Below are positions 1-11,900 of a stretch of 64,000 nucleotides of DNA, piece by piece; position 1 is the first letter of the stretch, and each line of letters begins with the position of its first letter. The notes beneath the pieces were generated by a model. It did not search any database. It was not told the DNA's origin and saw only the letters and a list, made by a program, of their open reading frames with translations. A program made the position numbers and the translations under genes. The stretch comes from Apus apus (Eukaryota; Chordata; Aves; Apodiformes; Apodidae), in assembly GCF_020740795.1 (NCBI RefSeq), contig NC_067312.1, forward strand, positions 39,470,905 to 39,534,904, written 5' to 3'.

Positions 1-2910
1 CTCTGATAAGCTTTTGTTTAATGTGTGTTGTAAACCATAGCATATACAGTGGTAGTACCTAAAAATTACTAAAACCAGTATTGTTTTTGGAAAATCTGAC
101 ACTCCAAAGTTCAGATTTTTTTTTACTTAATTCAGAATTGTCTCTAATCCTGTTCTGTGTTGCAGCATTTTGCTATGCCTGCTTTTCTTACCTTGTGCTG
201 CAGTTTCATTTACCTTTCCGTCCTATAGCAAGCAAGTTTTCCTCCTGTTGCAAATGAAAAAGTCCTGCAGACATGTCCTTTGTTGCAGAGTCATGTTGCA
301 TTGATATTTCCCATGATTGAGCATTGGACCCTTCAGATGTAGCCCACTGAGCTCTTGGCGAAGTAACAGGCAGCTGAAAATAAAGTTCACCATGGGAAGC
401 ATCACTCAACCTCGATTTGGTGCACTGAACTCTTCTTAATAGGTTTCAAAAATTATACTAAGCTAGCAATTTGCTGACAGCCTAGATTAAATATAAGTTA
501 AAGCAAATTTAAAATGTGTGACTGTCTTGTTCAGGGGAGAAGCTGGTGTTGAAGTGTTTGTGTTTGGTGGAGATTTCTCTTTTTTGCTTGTTTCTGTAAA
601 TAATCACCAGTTGGAGAGAAAGTTGGCTGGATGGGGTAAAAATGCAATTGACTGAATAAAGGATTTTAGCCTTGCTTTGTGTGAGCAACAAAGCTTGTAA
701 TTCCTGCTGCCTTTTTTTTTTTTTTCTTGAAGAAACTCAGTTACCACATAGTAGGTACTGTGAGTTTGATGTAAAGATTTATGTTAACTTGAAGGAGTTA
801 TTGTTGGCTCTTGGCCTATTGCATTTTGAAAGGCAATTTGTGTGGGTTGTTTATGACACAAGATAATAATAACAGAATAGTCAGAGCCTTTCATCATGAA
901 TATTCATGCTATGTAAAATTGAGAGATTTAAAAAATACATAGTAACTACTAATATTTCGAGGAGGTGAAACTTAAAATCAACATGAAACAATGGCAGCTA
1001 ACAGTTTTAAACTGGTGTTTTGTTAAATGTTGTCAATGAAGTAGTAGCCAGCAAACACTTAGTGGATGTATAATTTTACATATGTGAGTAATCCTGGATA
1101 TTTCAATTGGGCAATTCATCTATCAGAGATGAAGTAATTGTTAGTTTATTGTTGCAGGGGTTAGGTATGTCAAAGAAAAAGCTTTGCAAATTTAAACAAA
1201 TTAGGAAGAAGCTTTGCACATATGAGAAATATTTATTCCCTGGCAAAGAAGGGGAGTTTAAAAGGAAATATTTCATAATGGAAAAAAAATTCTCAAGTAA
1301 AACTAATGAAAATAGAAAGTTAAGGTAGGTCCTTGAGGTAATGTTTAAAATATCACCGGAACAGCTTAGTGCGAAATCAACAGAGTACACTGAATAATTT
1401 TATTTTCTTTTTCCCCCTGTATTTAATGATGACATAACGTGTTCCTCTTAAATGGGAAAATTATGGGAAACACAAAGTTACTTTGTTGGACATCAATGAA
1501 CAAGCAGTCATACAGTAATAATACAAAGCTTTTTAACCAACTTAAATATTAACTTCTCTCACAGTTTTTCTTCAAAGACATACATGAAGCCATGGCCCCT
1601 TTGCATTTTGAATTAGTTTACTCCGTTATTGAATTTAATCACTGACTTTTAAAACTTTCATGTTACAATCATATTAACTGTATTAACTAGAGATCTAGTT
1701 CCATGAGATACACTCCTTTTCCTTTTTTATCCTTAAAAGGCAACAAAGGGCCTTTTATCTGCCCAAAATCACCTGGAGTACAAACTATTTAGTATGTTAA
1801 ATGAACGCAGCCAGACTTTATTGGCAGTAAAACCTGGATAACCATGTTCAGTTTTGAAGCAAGGTTCTTCTTTCTCAGTTGCAAAATTAGCATGTAAATG
1901 TAAGAATTGTGATTGCAGGAGAGGCTGACTGAACTGGTGCTCAGTAATGCAGTGACAGTCCTTAGTAGATTGAGCTTAAGTGGAGATGCCCCCACTGTTA
2001 CCCTGATGGGACTCAAAACTGCTCAAATGGTGCAGTGCAGTGCAAAGGGAAGGACTATGTTACAATGAAATTACTCTTCTGTTCTCTGCAACCATATACT
2101 TCAGTCTGGTTTTTACGACATCATTAAAAATAAGTGCAATATGTATAAATCTCTGCAGTAACTCTGCAGTCTGTGCAGTCCTTAAATGCAGGGATGGAAA
2201 CGAATGTTCTGTTTGTTCTTTTTTTAATGAATTTTCCTTAAAACCTCACTCTGAAGCAAAGCTGACACTTCAGAATGTATTTTGAAGTGTTTCCTGTGCA
2301 GTTAGGTAGCAGTTATTTTGTGATCTTAATTCATGGCTATGGTGTTTCATTTTCCTAGCTAGAGGTTTTTTTTATAGTATGTGTATTTTTTGTACCACTA
2401 TAGTACATGGCAGCCATCTGCAGCTCAGACGTGTACTGGAATAGCATGGTATATTTTTAATGGTACTACCTTATTTTAAAATTGTTGGATTTTCTTTGAA
2501 GAATTATCTGTTTATGACATACAGCATGTCTGTAATTTAAATCACAGAATGCTCCAGGATTTTATGCAATGGCCATCCCTTGCCAATAGCATACTGTATG
2601 TTTGATTGTAGCAGTACAGGGAGAGGTCAGAAATTTCCAGCTCCAAACTTAGATGTGAGTGCTTAGCAAGACAGAAACCCATTATTTTAAATAATGAAAA
2701 GGGAGGACGTGGCAGATTTTCCTCCCTCTTAAACTAAGCTAGCATTTATTATGAAATGAAACAGCAGTGTTCTGCAGAGTTAGGCATCTGTGGATGCAGT
2801 AGCCCGAGGAGGAGAAACTTTGGGGAAGGACAGGGGATAAAGGAGAGCAGAGAGAACTCTGCTGTGTTCAAATCATTACTAATCTTTGTGTCTTTGTTCA
2901 ATCATTTTAG
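1..2910 (+). other. PTAR1 intron, 3' part (start lies outside the window)
   Basis: AT-rich noncoding DNA ending in the acceptor 'atcattttag' directly before the first recognisable PTAR1 exon. All ORFs here are short, and none resembles the N-terminal part of PTAR1, so the earlier exons should lie upstream of the window. A T-run sits at about 711-725. I recognise no transposon. Confidence 0.75.
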
Positions 2911-2977
2911 AGCTGATAGATATCACATGTACCCTGCTGCTGCTGAACCCTGACTTCACCACTGCTTGGAATGTGAG
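2911..2977 (+). CDS. PTAR1: PTAR1 exon with PPTA repeat 1, 67 bp
   Basis: Acceptor 'ttttag' precedes it and donor 'gtatgt' follows. It enters after the first base of a codon and gives a helical LLLLNPDF segment, then TAWNVR. The Arg codon is split AG|G with the next exon (phase 2). It is homologous to the first alpha-alpha hairpin of prenyltransferase alpha subunits. The exon is short, but the in-frame join to the next exon supports it. Confidence 0.93.
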
Positions 2978-5900
2978 GTATGTTGCATTCAGCAAATGAC
3001 ATCAGAAAGACCTGGACCTTCTGTTGAAGTCAACTGTAAGCTTTGTTTAAGTGGCAGTTAGTGACACAGCAAGATCTTTTCAGCTAAACACTACTGAAGG
3101 AATGTTAAAAAGCTCTTCTGTCCGGTGTGCCTTGCAGATAGCTTCAGACTGCCTTTTTTTTGCCCCACCCTTTTTTTTTTTTTTTAATGCAGGCTAAAGA
3201 TTACACTGCTGCATGTAAAGGCATGTGTTTGGCCCACGTTTTGGTGGGATATAAATCCCATTGAACTGCCACTTCTCTTCTCTCTTATATTATAATATAT
3301 ATGAATATTATACCTGAGTCCTTTTGAGAAAACAGCTGCCATTATCCGTGCATCTCATCAAAGCTGAAGAGCCCTCAATGGATACATTGCAAAGGAAGGG
3401 GAGGAAGGACCTGTCCAGGAGTCATTATGGAGGAGGATCAGGAATTTGACTCCCTACTCTAAATGGAGCACAGGAGCAACAGTTCTTTACAACCCTGTAA
3501 TCTGATAATTTTTCTGTAAACCTCAAAGGTGAGGGAATATTCTCTTTCTGCTGCCTAGGTAAGACTGGAGACAGCCTTAAAGGAGTAGTTGTAGAAGGGG
3601 CTGGAGGGCTGACAGAAAATTATGAAAGTGTCTAGAAGAGCTTTCATTATAAATAGGACTTTTGTAGTTAAGAGGCATTATTGCAGTAAGAAAAATCAAC
3701 AAGAGAAAGACAATGGCTGTGTAAGGCTCTCTGCCATAGATATGGCCAATTCAGCTTTGCTTGTTTGTTTTTTTTTTCCTTTCACTGTTGGTGTAGTTCT
3801 GAAGGATTCTGCTGTGCTCTGTAGCTTTCTAGCATCTCAGGTCTAAGGAAAGTGGATAAAAGTGATACCAAAGGGCTTGCTGTCATGAAAATGTATGGCT
3901 GGAGTAGCTTTCAAGTGATAGAATGGAATTAGGAGCATGTATAAATACTAGAGCTACTGCAGTAATGTAATCTTGTGGTTCTTAAGAGTGATTTTGGATT
4001 TTTGTCTTAGGCTTTGTGGAATCATTTGTATTTAATGCAAATGCATCCACCCTTTTCAGTCTGGCTTCTTTTTCTGCCTGACAGCTGAAAAAAATTGTTC
4101 TTACGTACATGAGAGAAGTAAATGGAAAGTTGTAAATGGAATAAAAATGTTAAGGAATACAGATGAGGATTGCTTCTCTTACATTGTTTCTGGTTTACGA
4201 AGTACACAAATTGCTACAGAAGGTGGCCTTGCTCTCCAAGTTCTTGGCCTGTGGTCTGGTCTGCAGTCTGTCTTTGAAGTCCTGTTTAGCATTCAGGTCA
4301 AAGCTGTTGTTACACCAACCAGTCAGCAGCCGTGGAGGTTGCTGCTGAGCCTGCTCTAAGACTGCATTGCTAAATCTGACTTTGCATTGCTTTAGGCTGC
4401 TATTGGGAGTTTGCTCTTTTGAAGTGTAGACACTCAACTGGAACAGTATTTCAGCTTCTATTCTATTCTGTGAATTTCCTGCTTCGGTAAATTATAGGTC
4501 AAGGTGGCCAGACTGTGTGGCTTACACAGTCCTAGAGGACAGACTTTGTCCTGCACACATGCTGGAGACATATCCTTATTTTGAACTAGTATAACCTGGG
4601 AAATAGTTGTGTGGGACTTAAACTCTCTTGCAGAACATAGTGGATCTGCCATGGGATGATTGTTTTTATCTTGCTCAGAGAATGCTTGTCTCACCAGATT
4701 TGTTTTACAGTCTCCACACACAAATTCATAATGTTACTTTAAGTGAAAAAATCATTGAATCTTAGCCTAACAAATAAAAAGTGTAATAGATATTTACTGA
4801 ATAACAGTCCTGCACATAGAGAGGGTTTCCTGTAGAATTTAATTACTCTTTCATTTTAGGTTGGAATAATCCCTCTTTTTCCTATGTCAAATTCTCTGCT
4901 GAGAGCTTCAGAGAGAGTGGTTAACTCAATAGCACTGAAGATACAGGAAGAGCAATGTTTGAGAGTGGAAAAAGGAAGTCTCTTAAGTCTCTTCCTTGGA
5001 AAGGAGACGGTACTTGGCAGAGCAAGAATACTGGAGTACAGATGTGGAAGGCTAATGAACTTTCCACAGGTGACAATCACAAAAGGTTGTATCTGGTTAA
5101 TTAAGAACGGGACAACATAAAACTACCTACTAGGAAGAGACAGCCTATCTTGACCTTGGAACCATTCTAGACAACTGTAACATGCTTGCCTGTGTTTGTC
5201 AGTATTTTAATTAGAAGTGATTGGGAAGTCACAGAAGGACAGGGACTAACCATGAGAACTGAGCAAGAGTTAATTGTGTGGTGTAGGAAGGCATGTAAAA
5301 GGGGACATGTCACTTCTTAGGACTCAGAGAGAAATCCCTGTTGTGCTGAATGGGCAACAAGATATCTACAGTTGTTAACCATAATTTCAGTTATCCTGTG
5401 TTTATAGAAGTTGAAAAATCTTCCAAGTTAAAATGACCAAAATCTTATAAAGAAAGATTTGTAAAGGACTTGTCATAGATGTTTTTGTTCTTGCTTATAC
5501 ACTTGCCTGACTTACACAGTTGATGGCAAGTCAAAAGACCTGGGGTTACAAGACACTCTGGAAATTCAAACCAGGACAGATGTCAGCAAAAACTTAAGGC
5601 AAGTCAAAATAATTTCAGGTCGTCTTCTATGGGAGCTAGAATCTTAAGGGCTAAAAAATTTTGTGGTCCACCTGGCAAAAAATGAGCTAAAAATTTTATG
5701 TTCCAAGTTGGCTGTTTGCTGAAAGAGCTTGAAGGAGTTGTATTTGGGACTGTGTGATACTTTAGTCACACTTGTGATTGAAATTCCTTACTTGTGAATA
5801 GAAAGATCTCTCATTTGAAAGTCTGTGAAGCTAAAAACTGCTTTACTACCACAGCAGTAAAATTCATCTTGTCTGTAATGTTCCTTAACTTTACTAAAGA

Positions 5901-8900
5901 GTAAATCTACTTTACATCTGTGAGCCTACTTATTTATAGTTAATGCCTTAGTAGAGAAAGAACAATTCCTTCACCAAGAGTTTATGTTTTGGGAGGTAGC
6001 TCGTCTGGTAATCTTAGTCTTTGTTAAATACATGCATGAATTTGTTTCGAGTGCTAGACTGATCTAGGTTGCTTTTTCATTGTCCATGGTGTAAATTATT
6101 CTTCCCAAAATGTCACCTTTTGCATTGCAGTAAGAGGGCAGTTATTCCACCTGCCTCCAGCGTCGACATTCCCTGAATCTTTCTCTTGTTGCTTTGCAAA
6201 AGTCAAGGTGCTGCCTTTGAACAGTCTGGTCAGTCTGCTGCTCCTTGCTGGTGTACCTGGATTTGCTGTTGAGCACCTGCTAAAAGCATCCCATCTGAAG
6301 CATGCTGGAACTTGATTCAGATAAAAACTAATGTCCCAGATTCTGATCTCTGCAAACAGTTCTCTAATGACTTCCACTAGATATCAGGAGCAAAACTTCC
6401 TTAAGGGTTTATTCAGCGGTTGGTAAGGCAGCAAAAAAAGGGTGCAGGCTGATGTCTGTATGTACACATTTCACTGTTTTTCTTGAATTTGAAATAATAC
6501 GTTTTTGGCTGCTAGTGTTTCTGCCATTAGCTTCAGTTAAAGCAAAGCAAGCCAGCTACCAGGTGGAGTCAGTTTCCTATTGAAGACTTTAAAAACAGAC
6601 AGAAAATGACAGTAAGTGCACACAGGAATCTTTACTTCAAAGCCACTCTCTGCTAGGTTGGAGAAAAGGATATGCAGACTAATGTCCTGGGAGTAACCAA
6701 TGATGGGGTGACGTCTACAAACATCTTTGGGACAGTCAATAAGAGTTATAAAAGCTAGAAAGAAGAATAGGTTGTGGGGCAAGAAATTCTGTGAAAAGAG
6801 AGCAAGAAAGATAAGCAGGGACTTTGACTTTGCTCTGTCTGTATTGGACGTACTTTTGAAATGGTTACATTGAATTAAGATTTGTTAGGGCAAATGCTCT
6901 TATTTTTTAAACCAAAGTTGTTTTATAAGTAAGTGAATTTAGTGATTTCTGTGTTTTTGTCAAGTTTGAAAAATATTCTGAACACGTAAGTATTTCCCAC
7001 TCCCTTTTAAATATAGGGATCCTGGTACTGTATCTTGAGCCATATTTAAAAACTAAAAGTAAATGTGTGCTGTAGAGGGAAGCTGTGTGTAAGAGTAACT
7101 GTATTTTCAGAAGTACACAATGATCAAAAAGCTTAATTTCAAGGAATGTTTAGTTATATATGTAACCCTATTGGCAGCCCTTGTGGCAAAGAAAAAAAAA
7201 GCTGTTAGTGTTACTGAGATGCTTTTATAGTGTGGAGATTGAAGCAACATTATTGTCAACAGGCATTATGTATAGCTCAAACTCCCTGGCTTTCTGATTA
7301 ATAACAGAAAATATGATGGAGAACCACACAGAAGTACAGTTGACTCAGTAATTTCTTGGTAATTTTGGGAACCAAAGGGTTGTATGTGTTCTGATGAAGG
7401 TAAAGTTCTTTGACCTGTATTTATGTTGTTTGGCCTGGTTGAATAGATACAGTGTATGTGTAATCATATGTATAGCAGGGTGGAGTGAGTAAATCGATCC
7501 ACCAAAGGCTTTTCAAACTCCAGGCAGGTACCAGGAAGCCGGCCCCCTATGGACCTGCTGCCGGCGGGCAGCTGCGGTTCCGGTCGGCTTGGCTGCGGTG
7601 TTAGGCTCGGGCAGCTCCAGCTGGGCAACGATCCCTCGGGAGCAGGCCGGCTCCCTGCGGAGCGGGTACAGGTGCCCCCCTCGGCTCCTCCAGGCAGCAG
7701 TGCTGGGGTTCCAGGCGGCTTCTGGTGCTGCTGCAGGGTCTCCTCCCAGGCAGGCAGAGAGCCACAGGCCTGCAGAACTTGCCCTCTTTTATAGACCAGA
7801 AATCACTGTTCGAGTGAAGTACCACTGTTCAAATTAGCCAGTTAGCACTGGCCTGGTACCATACTCTGTCAGAGGCATCTTTTACCTATTGTCCGTTTTT
7901 TCTGCCAGTTCTCATAACCCTTATGCTCATTTCTTGCTGTGGACTTACCTGGTAGAGCAAGGGGCCTGTTCTAGTCTGTCCTTGGCTATATCAGCAAAAA
8001 GACATCACTCTTGTTCTGCTGGCTTGAAAGGCGTTTTGTTTAGTTTTATGTGGGGGGAGAGAAGATGGACCGTTCCCCACAGCTACCAAGGAAATGCCAC
8101 CCTATTTGTTATTGGGGCTTGTCTTGTGTTTTCAGTTTACTGTGTTTATTCATACAAATCTGTTTTGTCTTTTGTAGGAAAGAATTAATACTGTCTGGCA
8201 GTTTAAATCCGCTTAAAGATTTGCATCTTGGAAAACTGGCATTAACAAAGTTTCCAAAGAGTCCAGAAACATGGATTCATAGGTTTGTTTCCCTTGGATT
8301 CTATTGCTTCCCCAAACAATTTTCCTTGGTATTTTTCTCCTGTGATTGTGCTCAGGAGGACATCTGGCAATACAGCAGAGTCTTTGAGTCAGTAATTGTA
8401 AAATACTGTGCTTTGGCTTTTGAAGATACCTGCCTATATTTTACACTTAGAATTAGAATCATGCACCTAATAGTTGCATATTTTTTTAGTAAACTTTGGA
8501 GGTGGGCTAAATTTTCCTAAAGGTTTATTGTGTCTTGTAGAACCTAAAATGCTCAGCCAGAGGGTTCTGATTCCATCAATAGTAAGCACCTGGGTATTGT
8601 GGATTTTTACTGCTTTTTGTCCTCCAACTTACTACTATATTGCTTGTCTACAGGCATTTCAGAAAGACAAGAATCTGTAAAAGCTAATCTTTATAACCAA
8701 AGTTGGATTATTTTCCATTCTAATACTGATCTTTTTGTTTTTTTGAATTTACTTTTATAATTTCTAACTTAATCAATGTTAAGTCACCACTACTCAAAAT
8801 AGCTGAGCACATTTTTTTAAAAGATAACTCTCAAATGCATGAAGCTGACCCTCTCAGTTGTGACTGAGGGTAGATGGAATGCCTGTAGCACACCCAGGTG

Positions 8901-11900
8901 AAGTATAGATCCATTGTTCAATTTTCTTTAAAAAAAAACAACGAAAATTTCTTGGTATGTGTGTTTTTTCATTACATGATTTTCACAGGATAACTTACCC
9001 TTTTACAGACATCCTTGTGTATACCTATATACAAACCTATATATACCATATATATATACCTAATTTATAAAATTTGGTAAAGTATTTCCACATTTTTTTT
9101 CTTACAAGCGGCAGATGCACTTACTAAAGATATCAAAATATCTGTCATATGTTTTGCCATATTGCCTTTTGCTGTACATTTTGGTGGGGTTTCAGATATA
9201 TCTTGTGCATATATAGTCAGTATAACTATTGACTGCACAGTCATTACTTAATAATCCTGCATGTTTTTTGCAGTAATTCTAGGAACTATGCTAGTAATAG
9301 AAACATGGATAAAGAGACAGAAAAAATGGGATGTCTTTGCTTGAAATGTATTGGAGAAAATTTTCTCTTTAAAAGCTCCAAAATAATACAATGATATTCA
9401 ACAGGCACCAAACATTTGTTTTATATCTGCAAGGTTGTGCTTGTTTTTCTTTCCTCCCATGCAAAAAGTCTAGAAAAAAGCTCAGATTTAATTTTGTAGT
9501 TTGTTTTGGTTTTTCTCAGCCAAAGACTGTAGTATTTTTTCATGTGTTCCTGTATATATCATTTATCTGAATTCCTTATTTTATTAAAAATCATTATTTA
9601 AAGAAACTCAAGTAATTTTAGGATCAAAATGATTAGTCTTTTATGGTTTTACCTAGAAGCTAATGTTAATGAAATAATATTTTTTTTCTCTTAAAGGAAT
9701 TAGTCTATTTATTTAGCTTTTGTGCCTGGACATATTTAGAATTTCCCATTTCTTGCAACTCTGCTGATTGAAGTGAAAAAATACTAGGTGCTGTTGTTTA
9801 AATCAAATATATTTAAAAAGAAAAATAAAAACTTAAGTCCTCAAAATTACTACATTTCACAAAATAAAGTGACACAGCAGTCAAAGAGCATGGTTTCTTT
9901 GGCTGAATATCATTAGTTAAAATAAATTGTATATAGGAAGCCAGTGTGTTAACACTGGCTTCAATCCACTGCTTGTGAGTTCTGCTGAGAAATGCAATAA
10001 GTTTAAAAATTCCATTCTCATAAATAATCTTTAATATTGTCTTTTGAGTGTTTAAGTCTGTCTTTAAAAAATAAGATAAAAAGACAGTGTAAATAAAAAA
10101 TACCAATAAACAAGTATATGACAAATGTTTTTAAATGAGAGAAAAAGCAGATGGATTGCCAAATATCTTTAAACAGTTGTTGGTTTATGTATTTCTTTTA
10201 TATATATATATATATTTTTCAATTTTATATATGAATTCCATCATATAATTACATTTTTAAAGAAAAAGTGTTCATTATTTTTGTTTTATTGCTTGATTTC
10301 CTTTAACTAGGAGTGACACCTTTCTGAAAGTAACAATTAATTAGTTTTGAAACCAACGTGAACAAGTACAAAAGAGAAAAATCTCTTTGTCACAGACTGA
10401 AGGATGTCCAGCTTTCCAAAGCATTCCACATGGGCCCATTGCGGTTTTCTTGACATGTGCTGCAGTGTGGAAGTCTACACATCTGTGATCCCTTTTTGTA
10501 GGACCCTTTTTGTGTAGGGTCTAACAGGCACATTTTCTGCAGCATTGAGAATGTCTCAAAATACTTACCTAAAAATACTGCTAAAATACTACAAAATGTC
10601 AGTCCAAGGCGAAATTAAAAATCCATATAGGTATTTCTGCTTATCTCAGTCACTTAAAGTCAAATATGTATAATTCAGCAATAAAACCATTTTTTTGGTT
10701 ATACCTTAACCCTGGAGACCTGAGTCTTTTGCACTTTCTTTCTGCTGGTGATGTACAGAGACTAATCTAGATTGCTGCATGCAGTACTGACAGAGTTTAA
10801 ATGTACTCACAAGGCACAAGGTTGTTTTTAAAAATGATTTAATTGTTTGGTTTTGGCTCATTTTGGATACTTCATTTTAGAAAAATGAAAGAGGAGCCCA
10901 TTAGGAATCTCAAGCAGACAGTTCTTGCAAATTTTTTTTTTTTTTTGTAAATTTGCTGTTTCCTTCTGTTTTCTTTTAATATGCTGTAAATATAGTCATG
11001 ACCACTTACAATGAGCAAACAAACAAATACAGCTGGAGATAACTTATTTTGGAGTGTGTTCGTAAAGTCATGGTTTTCAGTATGATAAGAGTTCAGATGG
11101 TTATGTTTACTACTTACTCATCATCTAGTTACAGTGTAGTTCAGACAGCTGAAATATCAGAAAGGTTTGATTGATCTGTATAAATGAAAAAAAAACAATT
11201 TTTTTTCTCTTAAAATTGCTCTCTCACCATTAACACTTTACATTGTTTAACCAGACGATGGGTGCTCCAACAACTAATTCAGGAAAAGTCGTTACCCGGT
11301 CTTGTGACTAAAGGAAACTTGGGAGCAGCACCTGTGGAGAGAATTCACCGACTAGTGCAGGAGGAAATTGATGTCTGCTCTGAAGCTGCTGGGAGGTATC
11401 CGAGTAACTACAATGCCTGGTCCCATCGCATCTGGGTTTTACAGCATTTGGGAAACCTGACTGTCAAGGTATAATACAATCGTGAATAACATCTTAAATT
11501 TCCTTGTCTAAAAAATAAATTAAATGCTGGTTTGCCAGGCAAATCCTATTACATGAATGGAGAGTGTCATATTAAGTTAGCACAGGTAGCTAAAAATGTT
11601 TTTAAAAAACAGGCAAAACATTGCAATGAGTGTGTTTTGCATTTCTCTTGCCAGTGTAGGCAGATTCTGCTCAGCAGAAAAAACAGATTTCTCTTATCCA
11701 TGTGTGAAGTTCTAATGAATTTGTGGCAGGTGGAAAAATGAGACTGTGTGGGCTGAAATAAGGAAGGGGGAAATGAAAATAATCCTTCTAGTACTAATCT
11801 TGAAATTCCTAGTGAAAAAAAAGGTAATGCATGACAGATATTATTTTGATAATGTAATGTGCTGTCTTTTGGTACTCTTATTGAGCTTAACTGTGGTTTC

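Larger units (their letters stand above)
2978..8177 (+). other. PTAR1 intron, 5.2 kb
   Basis: Bounded by gtatgt and tttgtag. It is mostly AT-rich, with no conserved exon that I recognise. The exception is the CpG-rich, TATA-containing block near 7.46-7.87 kb, listed separately. The ORFs around 4.2-5.1 kb and 7.9-8.5 kb are unrelated to any family I know. The ORF spanning 8050-8520 only overlaps the real exon 8178-8282. Confidence 0.85.

Noticed and set aside
1..2910. Search for earlier PTAR1 exons at the left end
   Set aside because: No frame gives the expected N-terminal PTAR1 sequence with splice sites, so these exons are taken to be outside the window.
7527..7860. Nine-base inverted repeat GGTACCAGG / CCTGGTACC around the CpG-rich block, as possible transposon termini
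   Set aside because: A nine-base inverted match within 400 bp is not rare by chance, and no flanking target duplication is visible. It was not used to set boundaries.
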